Assembly (NCBI GenBank): GCA_000149265.1
Contig: CH003267.1
Span: 1,219,233-1,283,232, forward strand
Reading direction: 5' to 3'
Origin: Ciona savignyi
Lineage: Eukaryota > Chordata > Ascidiacea > Phlebobranchia > Cionidae
DNA length: 64,000 nt
This document shows positions 1 through 13,260 of this stretch, piece by piece. The notes beneath the pieces were generated by a model. The model was not told the origin of the DNA. It worked only from the letters and a program-made list of their open reading frames with translations, and ran no database searches. How positions within the stretch are numbered: position 1 is the first letter of the stretch; each line of letters begins with the position of its first letter. Made by a program: the position numbers and the translations under genes.

Positions 1-430
1 AACTTAAAAGAAAGAAATACTTAGGGTGACTAACGATCTAGCATTCCACCAAATCTGATCAAAATTAGAGCAGCCGGTTAAACGCTATGTTCCGAAAAGC
101 TATTTTTTAAGAAAAATAACCGTTTTGGATTTTAACGTCTCCGGGGAGTTTCCCTAGTTTTATCACCCACAATTTTGCTCCTGCATGTTGTCTAACAAAT
201 GACAAAGCTTTATTACTATTTTATTATTTCTTTTGGTAGATGTCGAGGGGTCATGCCATTCATGTCACAATCATGATTTGAGAACAAAATCTTATGTTTT
301 AGAGTATTTCCCTGGATATTATTTTATATTTTTTCTAATTGTTAAATTAGTAAGTAATGCACACTACATTCCATCAAATTTGAATCACATTGAAGCAACA
401 ACCGTTCAAGCGCTATGCCAAAAAAACTAG
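1..430 (+). repeat. Diverged unit of the ~340-bp repeat family
   Basis: This stretch follows the same order of landmarks as the arrays at 22798-24937 and 30251-32048: 'ccaccaaatctgatc', 'agcagccg', 'gctattttttaagaaaaa', 'ccgttttgg', 'tggtagatgtcg', 'tgtcacaat' and 'gttcaagcgctatgcc'. It is visibly more diverged than the array units and seems to run off the left window edge. Open frames inside it are incidental. It shows the family is dispersed as well as arrayed. Confidence 0.8.
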
Positions 431-854
431 TCGGACGTAAAAAATCATTGCAAATAAATACACAACAATGATTTACTATCTAAAACATTTTAAGTGTACT
501 TGGTGGGCAAGAACGCAAGTTAACTGTTTGATTCTGTTTGTATGATACCATTCTGATTGTGACTACTAATGCAGTGCCAGTCTAACACCCTTCCCAGAGA
601 CATAACTGCTGTCCTTGTGTATTAGCTTGCTGTTTAGTAAGTAAAGTAAACTTTTAGGTAATATCATAATAACTACTTATTACTTGACTGTGAGAAATGA
701 CGTCTACTAGACCACTAAGAACAAACTTGGTTTGTAGGTCAGTCAGGCTGGGAAGACTTGTAAGGTTCCTCGATGCAGACCCAATCCTCCCACCCTGACT
801 CCAAGTTCCTTAAGTACATTATAACAACTGACATTTTTAATATATTGTTACATG

Positions 855-1163
855 CAGGGCCGGTTTTAGGCCGATTAGATCAAATTGGGCTCCGCACCTT
901 AAAGGGGCCCCGCGCTAGGGGGGGTCTTTCTGTATTACGAGGTTTAAAATATTTTTGAAACGTAAAATAAATGTGAAATGATATTCTTTCTCATAATATC
1001 AATTTGTTACATCTGAACTAAGTCAAATTTATATTTCTGTGTCTGCCTGTTACGTCATAATGAATATGGTTGATATATAAACACCCATCAAATTTGCTAT
1101 GAAGAGTAGGGGCGGCGCCATCACATTTCTAATTGGGCCCCGCGGTCCCTAGCACCGGCCCTG
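855..1163. mobile_element. hAT-type MITE, 309 bp, with 8-bp TSD
   Basis: The ends are inverted copies starting CAGGGCCGGT (left) and ending ACCGGCCCTG (right), followed inward by matching GGGC-rich stretches. The flanks at 847-854 and 1164-1171 are identical (gttacatg), an 8-bp target duplication as hAT elements make. There is no coding capacity, so it must have been mobilised by a related autonomous hAT. The perfect duplication suggests a fairly recent insertion. Confidence 0.93.
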
Positions 1164-1171
1164 GTTACATG

Positions 1172-2138
1172 CTAACACTTAAAACTGAGTACCTTCCTTT
1201 AATTTCTATTTTCAGTTTTTGCCATTGTGTTCCATTTTGTTTTTTCTTCCTGATCCAGGGCTTTCAAATTTGGGTTTGCTTTTAACCAACCGTTTTAAGT
1301 TCTTACTTGCACAAGACTACATAGCTAAAAAAGTGTTTATTTACCTTTGCTTGCAATATAAGAGCTCACTTAATGGTTTCTCCATGGGTTTTTTTTATTA
1401 AATTGAAGGCCGGGGCAATTTATGATTTATGGACAAAAGTTTATTTAATCCTGTTTGAATAACAACCAACCCATTAATGCCAATCACCTGGCGACCGGAC
1501 ATGTCTGTCAAAGAAGTAAGAAGCTGCTGTCCCACAAAGTATTTTAATGATTTTACCTAAACTATTAATTTGGTTCCGGTTTTAAAAAGGGCCTACCTTT
1601 TCTTCCTTTTATTGATCTATCTGCAAAACAGATTAAAACCACTTTTTTGTCTCAGATTGGTCACTTGAGTTTTAAAGCCGATAGGTATGCGATACAGATT
1701 GCAGAGGAAAATACCGTAAATCAATTTTTTAAATGTAAGATAAAGAAAGTACCAGTAGTCTAAATGCATATTAATGGTGTTAACGTTGTTACTTGTGTGT
1801 ATGGTATTCGTCTGTCCGATTATTTAGGTGGGTTAGTTGATGCTTTCAGTCAAGAGAGGTGGTGGTGCAAAACTGGTCACTAGCTAATTAGTTGACTGAT
1901 TGATCCACAATAAATATTTTGTCATTTGTTAGATTTTAGATCAGAGCGGTTGGGGTCCGAGAGACAATTTTTTGGGACCGCGAAGCACCTTCCAAAAAAT
2001 TAAAACGACGTTAAGTTTTCACGCAACAATTTGTCATGAAAGCTTACAGGCTACATAGGCATTTATGACATCACAAGAAGGTATTTGATGTCGTCACATT
2101 AGTGCAATTCATCAGAGACTACAGAACTCCTATTATAT
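1172..2138. other. Gene-free interval
   Basis: No supported gene. About 1855-1910 resembles the middle of the SINE family best seen at 18671-18925 (shared 'gcaaaactggtcactagct'). The rest is AT-rich DNA without recognisable features. Confidence 0.5.
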
Positions 2139-3110
2139 AGTAGGAGCATAGGCGCCAGTCGATGCGAAAAACAGGGAGCGAAACAGAGTTAGTTTTCCTA
2201 TTTTTAATAAGCAGTTTTAGTGTTTGTTGTCCATGTCAATCGTCTAAAATCTAAACGTAGGTTCGCATGAGTTATCAAGAAAGATAAACGCGCTCTCTTC
2301 CCAAAGTGACTCGACCTTCACTAGGAAGCAATAACAAAATACTTTCTATCCTTTAACAAAGTGTTAGTATAATATAAAATGGCTTTCCTACGATGAATTA
2401 AAGTTGGCCTAAATTACTGATGGAGAAATGCTCGTGTTTTCAGTTTTCGTATATTAGCAGTTTTATCACTACTATTTGGAAATAAAACTTAGTTACGGAG
2501 GCAGAGGCCAGATTTTAATCTCAGCAAAACAGCACTACACAGATAAAATGTATTTTGGCGACCGGACTGACGATTAAATTAACAAATTCGTTTACTAGCT
2601 CAACTCTGTCGAGAAGGTCAAGCTCTTCCTTGTAAACAAACGTTCATGAGACAAAAAGGTGGTTTAATCTCTTCTGTCCCATCGTAGACCTGTGGCGTGT
2701 CGCCAAAACATGAATGTTAATTGTGCCTGTTGATTGACACTTGATCTGGTCAGACGATTCTCTGGCTGACCGTATTCAGTTATTTGACTCTCGCAATCCG
2801 AGAACTCACGGAAAGCTGACACAGTAAAAAGACTTTCATTGGTTGAATATGATAGAAGACTGCTGTACCGTTAGACATTGTTATTATGCTCTGGTTTCTT
2901 TATTCGAATCTTATACCATTAGAACGGTATTTTAGGTTGTCGTTTCGTTACAATTTTAGACTAATTCGTTAACACCACCACGTTTCAGCACAAGCGGATA
3001 TACGTGTACACGAAAAAGGCGGCACAACACGTGGTTTGTGAGAAAAATATTAGTCAGGAAACAGAAGTTTCCTAAGCCGGATTACAGGCAATATGTTAAA
3101 ACAGTAAAAC

Positions 3111-5489
3111 CACTGGGCGCCGACTTCCAGGGGGGCCGGGGGGCAAGGCCCCCCATGATTTTAAGGCTTGGGGGGCCGCCACCCATGTTTTTTTAACGAT
3201 TGTTCTGCATGTTTGTTATAATTTGTACTGACATCGTAGAGAGAAAACAGCGCGATAACAGCGTCCGGTGCCACAATGCTACTACGCACATCCGCGGCGC
3301 CTTTGATCGGAACTCCGACTAGATGCGCTAAGACGTAATCCTTTGATCGGCACTCGGCGTTGCCTGGCCCGCGAATCGCACGCGCTCGGGGAGATTACAA
3401 TGAAATTTAATTAAGTTGTCATCTCTTTTGCAGTGGTAAAGAGTAACTTCGTACCACAATGACACAAAAACGACTTAACCTCGCTTGCATTGTTTGTACG
3501 CATAAAAAAGTAGTGGACAAATTAGACAGACAAGCTCTAATAAACAACATTTGTGTCTGCCAACGCGATACGAAAAAATACCTTTTGCGTAAGGATTGTG
3601 TTTATTGGGTGTAGTTGGTTTTTCGTTCTTTTTCAATAAATTGAGTAGCTCGTTTGCTAAGTCAGTAAACGTGTGAAACACAGGTTCAAAAGGATTGCGT
3701 CAGTTTACCGTAAGCAGTATCGTAAATTACGGCCGTGCGTCGCACGGTCTAACGATTCAAAAAAATATAAAAATTATTTATATATAAATATAATATATAT
3801 GGCGCCAACGACGCATGCAGAGTAAGCCAGCCTAACTTGGCATTTTGCCAGGATGTGCAGCATCACCTGATTTTTACGTGTTTCGATCATCAGACATTAA
3901 TTGCCTATCTGCACTACAATTCAACTGCGCAAGACATACAAGCGTCGCAATGGGAGAACAAAACGTTTTTTTTGTGTTAACATGCAGGTTAATTCCTAGT
4001 TTTTGGCGATCAGGATTTTTTACGATCACTAAAATTCTTGCAGATCCGATCGCGATCTATAACGCGTCCAAAAAACGATTATTTTCTGACGCGAAAATGC
4101 AAACTATGACAGAAATAAAGTTCAATTTAACAGCCATTAAACGATTATTCACACTACTTAACTGCACATATCAAGCTTAACCTAAAGTTTAACTTAAACA
4201 TACAAACTTTTGAATTTTAATAGGGTTTGTGGTAAAACGTATAAATATATATAGATATATTTATTATTATAATCGATATATAGCGTTTTGTGCATATATT
4301 TGATCGCACCTTCCTTCGCTGTGATTATACAAGTGCGATTGCGTTTTAATATTATATGCCCCAATGAAACAACAAATTAAGAAACAACCAGACGCTAGTT
4401 AAAAAATATTCCAAGCAAAAGTTTTATATTTGGTATCGAGTGTATTATTTACAGTTAGGAAAGCTAATCCGTATCATTTAACTTAATTTATTAAGCAATC
4501 TTCCGCTTAGCGTGTAAGTAAGGATTGCTTGGCCCTGGTCCAACTTGCACCTAGCCGAAATGAGTAGACGCGTGTATCTTTTTGATGACGTGCGAACGCT
4601 CGAAGTGCACGATAATGATAAGAGAGAGTACACTTATGTTTCTTTAGCTTAAACAGTCTGTTATCAATTAAAAACATAAAGCGAAAATTGCGTTAAAACT
4701 TATTTTACGCATTTCACACAATTAAAATTTTCAGGTTTAAAAATGTGATTTATTGTTGTTTGCATGATTTAGTTTTACAGAATGATTAATTAGATCCCGC
4801 TACGGTATGTAATGCCCTATTGAATCTATGCCTGCCCTAACTAAATTGATTTTTAAACTACTTTTTAGTTACGCCTATAATTGAGGAGATCATTTGATTT
4901 TCCAGACGCGAACATACACCTTTGGAGTGTAACATTTGTATCACCAATTAATCCACGCGACTAACGAAAATGCAATGGTTTATGTCGGGACGATTACATT
5001 ATTTTATAACTCGGTCCTTTAGCCGCAAACCGGACGCTTATACCCTAACCGGAAGCTAAGGATTTTTTATAGGATTGGGGGTTAGGTCGGCCGATCCCCG
5101 ATCAAATGTCGGATGCCGACACCAGGTTCGGTAGTCTGACGTGAGCTAATGGGGAAATCACCTAAGAACGAAAGCGTCGTTTGACGAACGAAAGCGTTGT
5201 TAAATGTTTTTTTTTTGTAATCTTTAAGTTAGTTGAACTGCCGCTGTGCGCATTAAAACTTACTGAGAGGTAAATAGTTTTTAACATGCTAACGTCTACG
5301 TAGGAAAAGTGTTCCTGAAAATTTGTTTCGCGCTCACGCGCGAATCGGGTTTCGAGTTGCCACACGGCCTACAATACGGACAACTTAACGGCTATGACCA
5401 AAGCAGTTAGTTTTATGACGTCACACTCATTAATATGACGTCATATAAATTTTCGCCCCCCATCGTTTCTGGCAAAGTCGGCGCCTATG
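3111..5489. mobile_element. Non-autonomous hAT, 2379 bp, with 8-bp TSD
   Basis: Left end CACTGGGCGCCGACTT. The right end in reverse complement is CATAGGCGCCGACTT. Both continue into a G-run with a shared CCAG. The flanks at 3103-3110 and 5490-5497 are both agtaaaac, a perfect 8-bp duplication. Inside are AT-rich runs around 3760-3800, a local pair of 'cctttgatcgg' repeats at about 3300 and 3340, and only short open frames (for example 3845-4180) that I do not recognise. It is probably a deletion derivative moved in trans by the same family as its host element. Confidence 0.88.
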
Positions 5490-5534
5490 AGTAAAACACC
5501 TCGGTATAATGCATCCCAAAAGCAAATAATATAA

Positions 5535-6665
5535 TTAATACATAATTGCTACAGACCGCAGGTTGGTTTTTATACGGCGTAGTCGGCTGAACTGCCGTTC
5601 TGCTTCACAACTGGTGCAAGGAAGCGTGAGGTAGATGCGAAGCAAAATATCAATGGACCGACGACACACAATCGAAAAGTCTCATCATTCTTAAACATTT
5701 CAAGGACATATGCGACGAATTTGACAGGTTTCTTCTTAACATCTAAATAAATAACCTGTGTATCCAACTCGTGTTTCCCTTGATATTCTCAGAATAGGGG
5801 AATTGCAACGATTCTTGAGCATCTGGTGCCTGCCAAACATAACACATTTTCCAAGTGACCGGCAACGATTAAAATTGGTTTGCAACAAAAGACGCACTGC
5901 GAAAAGACCCTTTGTAGAGTCCTGAAAAGTATGTATTCGTGTTACATTCCGTATGTACTTCGGACATTGTCGACGTAGCTGCAACTCGTTGGCTTTTGTG
6001 TGGCTGCTGACTGACATTTGCTAGAAGAAAACACTTGCGCGTCGTTTTCACATTCGGCTTTACCAGCAAATCGTTTCTAATAAATTCTCTAAAATTGCCT
6101 TACATTCACCAATGGTAATTGTGGACTGGTTAGGCGAATTGCAGTAAGCTTTGGAGGGTTTTTAACAAAATGTGGTAAATTTCTCTAGATTTCCAAGAAA
6201 GGACCGCGCATCATTACGCGATTTTACATCCTTGTCGAATCCTGTAAAAGTTGCTCCAACCAGTTAGTTTAACATGTATATCAACAGCATGGACCATCTG
6301 GCAGAGTGGACGGAGATTGCGTGCATCGATGGCAAGTCGTTTCGGAGAAGAGCGAACAAACTTTACCATTGAATTCATTAAAGACAGAGCAAGCATGGCT
6401 TCGTTCGAACATTTAAATGCGTCTTGAATCACCAAGTTCAGTTGGCGGCCATGACAAATGTATATCATACTTGGAAATTGAGCTCTAAATCGTTGTTGTA
6501 CACACGTGATACGCCCTCGCATATTGGATGCCCCGTCGTAAGATCGTCCCCTACAATCAGCCAAATGTAACTAACCCAAGCGACGTTGTTAGTGCAGATT
6601 CAATTAACAGGACACGCGTAGCAGAATGAATGTAGAGTAGCCCAAGCACATATTCTTCAATTGTA
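5535..6665 (-). pseudogene. hAT transposase remnant (ZMYM1-like type)
   Basis: In order on the minus strand: a degenerate segment reading IEEYVLGLLYIHSATR, then SYDGASNMRG and HGRQLNLVIQDA followed by VRSSPKRL, which match the conserved RNase-H-like core of hAT transposases of the DUF4371/ZMYM1-like group. At 5535-5670 comes the C-terminal dimerisation motif CEAERQFSRLRRIKTNLRS. Stops and frame changes separate these blocks, and no N-terminal zinc finger is seen, so it is dead. It belongs to the hAT ending near 6774. The family and strand are secure; the limits are approximate. Confidence 0.85.
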
Positions 6666-6782
6666 TATCGTTGACTAACCATCCTGACACAAATGCACAC
6701 TTGCTCGACACCAGATATATCTGTAGGGAGGAGTGCAAGGACTTCTGCACTACAGGAAACGGCGCCCTCCTATGAGTAGGAA

Positions 6783-9700
6783 ACATTTAAAAATGCCAAG
6801 GTCAGAGGCGTCTCGTTTTTCCTTAAGCCATGCATGCATCCGGGTTAATATGTATGTATTGTTTTAGAATTTTAACGTTTGCTAAATTTTTCGAGGGGAC
6901 CGGGAGTCATTTTAAAAATTGCTAGGGGAGCGTTGCGAATTTGTTTGGCTTGAACGGCCAAAATGTTAGTAAATGTTAGCGCCTTAGTACCATTGAGCAA
7001 AAAGAAATAAAATAAGGAGTCGCCAAAGCGGATTAAAAACTGTTTGATGAAAAACTCAATCTGGCTGTTTTGGGAATTTACCTTCCTTTTACCAAAGCGC
7101 TTGTTGACAAGAGGTTTGTTTAAATTTAAAAAAAACATTTGTAGTAAAATGTTCGTAAATCTAACACGCTTATTATTTTAACTAAACATGGAAAAGAAGT
7201 TTTAACAACTATGGGACCTATGCGTTTATGCTTGCTTGCAGAAACAAAACTATGACAGTCCGGTTAAAACTTTTTGAAATGTTACATGACGTGCACATAT
7301 CTGACAATAACATTATTAACAAGGTCGGGTTGTTACCTCAGAGACCCATGCGTTATTTTATAGTTGGAAAAGTACTTTGTCGCAGCGCCAACTAAACTAC
7401 GTCGCACGGACGCATTGGATCGCGTCGCAATAGATCGCAAACGCCAATGGGCATTGCTGGGTGTCGCAGTCGTAACGGTGCAGTGGGCATTATTGGCCTT
7501 TATGCACAGAAAAGTATTTTCCCTAGTTTAGTAGCAAGTACAGTATACAGTATTATTGCTATGGGTAGCGAAGGATTAAGGCTGATTGTCATGTCATAGC
7601 ACAATTCATTGTTCAGTGTGGTGTTAATGTATTTGCATCACATTTTGTCCTGCACGCTGAGTTAAGCAGCAGGAAAGCTACCTAGATCACACAGGAGAAA
7701 AACCATTTTATTAATAAGATTATTCCATAAGCTAACTTTAGTTATTTGATCCCATTTAAACTTTTATTGAGTACTCAGTTGGAATTGACGACGAAATGCG
7801 GCTGTGTGTCAAAAATGAAACCTCGTTGCGATCTTATTTGTGCCAAACGACAAGCACACCCATCCTATTAAAATTACTTGATTCAATTTGTTTTGTTCAA
7901 GTGTGCCGCGATTTTTTAGTGTGCCACGAGCTAAAAAAACTGCACTAGATAGATAAAACATGTCTAGAAATAAAAAGAAGTCCGTCCTTTCAATACAATG
8001 AACAGGAAAAAACACTGATGCTATTATTATTCTCGCTTTGGCAAAACAGACAAGCAAAAAACAATCAATCAGCCAACAACCATACACGTAATATATATAT
8101 ATTTAGGATCTCAACAATCTCGTACATATATAAATGATAATAACTGTCTCCAGTTCCAAAAAGCAATAATTACATTTTTTTATGAACAAGAAATGTTTTG
8201 TAGTAACAAGATGAATCCTATGGAACGCCATCGACGCAAAAAAATGTATCTGAAATCAAATCGGCTTATGTTAAACCGGAGATAAGTGATCAAAAATAAG
8301 TTGTGAATTTAACTTTACGAATCAATTGAACGATATTAGTGCGATTTAACTGAAGTTGTCGTGAATTAACACTAGTTCAAATTATTTGCATTCAAACCAT
8401 CATATGTTAAATGCCGAAAGTAAATTATATGATGCAATGTCGATTCAAAATAATTAAATCACCTTGCAAAAACGGCGAATGGCCAAAATAATACTAAAAA
8501 CGGAAAATGGCAAAACGAGAATCATGCATGTGCGTTGCGACACTTTGTCGTGTGATTGTGTAGAATGGGATGTTTTTTCTTCGTGAATGGGGGGGGGAAG
8601 AGTTCTCACACGGACAATCGTCAGATTACCTAGTGCCTACCGTACGGGAGCTATTGCAGTGCGTTGTATATAATTCAGACGTTCTTTAGTACAGCCTATT
8701 TCCGGGTTTAAAGTAAAATGCCGAAGAACAAAACCCGTCCAGCCATCATCGGGAACTAACCGGCCGGACAACTAGTTTGTTTGCACACGCACTTAGTTAA
8801 CAACGGGCTTTAAATTACCAATATTACAATTTTTTTAACCCGACTGACTAACTACCATTAAATAGCCTGGATATTTTGAAGTTTTATTTTATGTTAACCA
8901 ATACAACCCATTGTAAGGTCCGGCGGTCATGTTTTGTCATAATGGACAGTTTTTATAACTCCGTAAACCTCGTGGTTTCTTCATTTTTCTACTAATTGTT
9001 GTATATAAGTAATAACACCACGACGTATATTTTTTGCATACTAAATTTATCGACCTTTGTTGAAAAACAACACACAAGTTAACAAACAACACATAAGTTT
9101 TTTAAACTGTGAACCATATTAAAACCGCATGTTGGAACTTCGAATGTTAATCGGTCGCACCAGAAAAAGAGGCCTTGCACCTTTTATTAACAGTGCTGAC
9201 ACTAACTACACTGTAAGAGTTGGGGCTCCCAGAAGAAGCCAGAATACCAACCAGATTAGCAAGGAGCAATAAGAGTTTTTTTTGTTGGTAAGCTTAAACG
9301 CTTTTTATTAACTAGGCATTATGGTTGTTTTGGCATTACTAGATTCATCTTACTACCAATGTACACCTTATAATGCTAAATGTTCTAAGGTGCCGCAACA
9401 TTCACTATTACTGAGATAACAAAGAGAGGCTTCAAGTGAGCAAACGCACTGTTCAATACAGACTACAAAATCACTATTAAAATTAGAGATAAGCACAGCC
9501 AGGAAGGAAATGAAAGCTTTGCTTGGATGTTAAAGAGACGGAAGTTAATCAAAAAATTCCAAATTCTCGTATGGTTATTAATTAGCCTTATCCGACTATT
9601 ATTTTACCACCAATATCGGTAACTTATTAGACTTTATATTTGATAATTATCTTGCATCCAGATGGGTGTATTGTATGTCCATCACAGTCGATTGCCTAGT

Positions 9701-11340
9701 GCCCATCGGTGTAGAAAGATGACTGTGTATGGGAATGATTTTTGAAAATGAAATTGAGCATGAAGTTAATTATCTATAAAAGGGAAAAAAACTCATTGAA
9801 AAATGGATAAACCAATTTAACCAAAGTTTTTCCTTACCGCAAATCAAGAAAAGGCAGCTGGGTTTTTGCTTTAATTTATTGAAGAAATTATTAAACATCA
9901 ACAACTAGGCCAGGTAATATAGTCAGAGTATCTAGAAGGTTATTTAGTTACTTAAATCACGTAAAAATTGTTCATCGATGAATCAATCACAAAATCGTCA
10001 TATGTTTCTTCTCAGCCAGAGGAGTCGGGCGGTTATGAAAAAAAATAGGAGGCCTGCAATGTCCCAATGATGGGAAGTATTATGTATGTCATTGTTATTG
10101 ATTGGATTACAAATTAAATTATCAATTTCACTGAAATAAGTTATAATTGTTTACATAGTAATTTAGTCCAAAAGTTTGTTAAAACAACTCAACCAAAAAT
10201 GATGGCCTCTAAACTTTAAAGAGAAGCCCACCTGCTTCCACGTTGTAAAGAACAGAAAGAAAGAAATTACCACGACCAATCAGACGGTCGGTACATTCCC
10301 AATATTATATCTGGACCATACGTAACAATAGAATTGCTTGTATAAATAAAACCGTAGTATCACCAGTAGTACTTCTTCGTCCTATATGGTATCTAAACCC
10401 GGTGTCCTTATTGTGTTGCGGGGGGAGTAGTCGCTTATCCTTGGTGTGAAGTTTGTTAGAATACCTGTAATGTATGTATGTACCCTTATCCTAAATCTGC
10501 ATGTATAACCGTGAAAATATGTGTTGTTCTCCAAACTTAAATCAAACGAACGTTGTTTTTTTATCCTATCGCTATTATATAGTATATCTTTTTATATAAG
10601 CTTTATTAATTTGTATGCTTAAAAATATCCTCTGATGAAGATGAACTTGCTGCACCTAGAAAAAACAATGATGCTCTTTTTCCAATATCCCGGAGGTCCC
10701 GTCTCAACCACCAAAAATACTCTATTTCAAAGTGTTGTAGTGAATATGCCATACATATGATGTTTGTTTCGTGGGCGTATAGTTCGATCGTTAAATAGTT
10801 TGGTTTTCTAGAATGTTCCGAAAACCACAATATTACGATTGAGATGTATTAAAATCAATGTCATTTTAAATCTTTTATTATAGATGATTGATTGCTTGCT
10901 TACCTTGTTGGCATATACCGCCAATACTGTTCGTCGGATTATGGCTAGCTACAACACTTCTGACCAACAACTGCAAAATATTTTAATATAAAAGGCAGAA
11001 AGGGGGAGAAGTCAGGACTGGCTATAAGTAGGCCTACATATTTTCAGACTTGGATCCGCACGTTACCTACCACCTTGCTGCTTGCTGTATTGTTTAAAGT
11101 GCAAGCCTTTTGCAACTTACAATTGAACAAAGTAGCGTCAACTTTGCGCATGAAATGTTTCAAAACGGCAAGCAGCTCCACTGCCTCTAAAAGAAATAGA
11201 TTTTAAAAGACCTAAACCTAATGAAAACACACCACGCGCAGTTCTAAGGATTCACCAAACGTAAAGCATTATAGTTTTGACACTCCACATTCTAACTAAG
11301 ACCAAACCGATATTGAAAGCTTACGACACATTTCAAATGC
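6783..11340. other. Gene-poor interval with repeat scraps
   Basis: No gene supported. At about 7135-7250 there is a minus-orientation scrap of the outer part of the 340-bp repeat element (shared 'tatgcgtttatgcttgc', as at 31890-31920). At 8588-8695 there is the 3' half of the SINE seen whole at 18671. Short homopolymers occur, for example a G-run at 8589-8597. The remaining open frames show no family signature. Confidence 0.5.
8588..8695 (-). repeat. SINE fragment (3' half)
   Basis: In reverse complement it reads a run of landmarks shared with 18825-18910: a 'gaacgtctgaat' segment, 'acaacgcactgcaatagctcc', and an 'aggtaatctgacgattgtccgtg' segment. The tRNA-like 5' half is missing, so it is a truncated copy. 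Confidence 0.65.
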
Positions 11341-11691
11341 AGCTATTTTAACAAGTGTGGACATACAGCACCAAAAGGAGGATGCTGTCATCGACATTGA
11401 CACTGGATGAAGCAGAAGAAAGTGACCTAAATACAATTTCTGAACCACTTACAAGCCTTTTTGACCCCAATACAATTTTAAGTAACTATTCAAATGAAAA
11501 GCTAAAGACAGAGTGCACAAGATCTTATGTCAGTGAAAACAATAAACCCGTTTACAATAATTTATGCCAAATAACAAAACAACAAACAAACAGCATTTAT
11601 CTGACCAGTGGAAACTTCGTCGCTCAGGTCGGCTAACATCATCATTATTTCACCAAATTTGTCATACTCCAACCAGTAACCCTTCTAAATC

Positions 11692-11819
11692 TTTTTTTTT
11701 TTTTTTTTAACCGAGCCAAGTTTCGAACCCATGAAGGGCTCGTCACTAGGACCGTTTTTTGTATATAGGAGTCGGTATATGTATCGGTCGCGTTAACCAT
11801 TCGGCCACACGACCGTACA
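11692..11819 (-). repeat. tRNA-derived SINE, 128 bp, with 14-bp TSD
   Basis: On the minus strand the copy has a pol III A box (TGGCCGAATGG) and B box (GGGTTCGAAAC) in tRNA-like spacing and ends in a long A tail (the T-run at 11692-11710 on the plus strand). It is bounded by identical 14-bp duplications aacccttctaaatc at 11678-11691 and 11820-11833. It is not a functional tRNA because the arms do not fold into a full cloverleaf. The two copies at 42298-42531 are the same family. Confidence 0.92.
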
Positions 11820-11892
11820 AACCCTTCTAAATCACTGCTGAATAGAATAGTGGATTGATTACACACCACCTGGTGAACAGCAGCGTTGAGGT

Positions 11893-12186
11893 ATGGGCGC
11901 GGTATGGAAACCAAAAGCGCGTGAACATTTTGTTTCCATTGCTAAGGTGAGCCATGCAAATTTCACAGGACTTCATGTGTCCAGTACGGAACCTTACTTG
12001 GGTGCTACTAGTCCTGATGGTATTATAAGTTGTGATTGCCATGGAAAGGGTCTGCTGGAAATAAAATGGCCTTACAAATACCGCTGTGGTTTGGAAGGTT
12101 GGGCAGCTGACAAGAAATTTCCGATACTTCCGGATGAAAACCTTATTGTAAGCATCCATACTACTGTCAAATTCAGGGTTAAATGA
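11893..12186 (+). pseudogene. YqaJ-type nuclease fragment
   Basis: The 97-codon frame contains YLGATSPDGIISCDC followed by GKGLLEIKWPYK. This matches the catalytic part of YqaJ-like exonucleases, with the PDG aspartate and the ExK lysine in place. Such domains in metazoan genomes are common in transposon- or virus-derived proteins. Only this core is recognisable; a frame at 11355-11636 upstream could be part of the same ancestral ORF but has no diagnostic motif. A SINE lies 60 bp upstream. It is probably a remnant, not a complete host gene. Confidence 0.7.
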
Positions 12187-13190
12187 TGATTTTGGATGTT
12201 AATTACTGTTCCTTTTTTATTAACACTCCTGAGGGTAAAACAACGATGTCATTGGCATCAGAGTTAAAAATACTATGAGCAAACAACTAAAATATTACTG
12301 TTGTGTTATTGCCGGAGTTGCTATTTTGAAAAAATGACCCCAATATGGAGAATCCAGAAGAACGATATTGTGTGTGTTATATATAGGCCAGCATATGGAT
12401 GCGCAATAGAGTGGTACCACTACAAATGTGTCAATCTGACACGTGCAATGCGGCGATCGTCCATGTAAATCATCTCAATTATAAGCATCTGCGATAAGGT
12501 GACGTCATAGAATTGAAAACCACAGAAGCAACGCTGTAGGTATGACGTAATGAAAAAATGTGCGGTTGGTCATCTGAATATGACGTATTCGTCACGAGTT
12601 GCCTGAGGCCTGGTGGAGACTGGTGGCTGGGCTGAGAGGAGAACAAAGTGACTGCCTTTGAGACTTTGTCGCATAGTTGACATAAAAGGAACAAGGCAAA
12701 ACTAGCGGCGTGTCAACTCGTTCTTTGTTTAATCCGGAAACAAGGAAAACGGACAGTCCGATAATCACATCGCGCAATTATTCCGACGCGAATCGATTCC
12801 CGTGTGAAGTGCATTGATTTATTCGTGTGTTCATATTGACAACGTTTGACAATAAAGAGTCAGGATATTCGGAGCCAAGCGACCAGCACCGAGTGTTCAT
12901 CCACAGCGCCAAAGATGCACACACAGAGGGTAAACAAACCTCTTCAATAAAACGTCAAACGTTGCATGCCTGCCCCAAGACGAAAATGGATTTGCCCAAC
13001 ATGCAAAAATGCACCATAACTGAAAGTTGTGTTAGATATTTTTGTTATCTATAAAACCTTTTCAACAAATTTGTTGTTTTATTTTTTCTGCTTTAAATGA
13101 CAACAAAATTCAGTATCTAACTACACTTGCATTTAAATTAACAAGTCCACAAATACAGAGCATGATTTCATCTACTTGGGTAACTGGTAT
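12187..13190. other. Gene-free interval
   Basis: No supported gene or repeat. Several short frames on both strands lack family motifs. Confidence 0.4.
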
Positions 13191-13193
13191 AAT

Positions 13194-13260
13194 TAGGGCT
13201 GTGCAAATTCATAAAAAATCTTAACGGTTAACCGATCAAAAAATAATCGGTTAACCGATT
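13194..13260 (+). mobile_element. Left end of a hAT element
   Basis: The sequence starts TAGGGCTGTGCAAATTC and runs into paired 'ggttaaccgat' repeats, a common layout of hAT termini in families encoding ZBED1-like transposases. The transposase remnant 600 bp downstream on the same strand fits. I could not find the partner end or a matching duplication. Confidence 0.55.

Larger units (their letters stand above)
2147..6774 (-). mobile_element. Old hAT element split by a nested hAT
   Basis: The left end reads CATAGGCGCC at 2147. The right end, in reverse complement, reads CATAGGAGGGCGCC from 6774. The flanks agtaggag (2139-2146) and agtaggaa (6775-6782) match at 7 of 8 positions, as expected for an aged hAT duplication. 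Between them is a second hAT (3111-5489) and then minus-strand transposase debris (5535-6665). Without the nested element and its duplication it would be about 2.2 kb. The right terminus is less clear than the left because of three extra bases, so the exact boundary is tentative. Confidence 0.5.
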
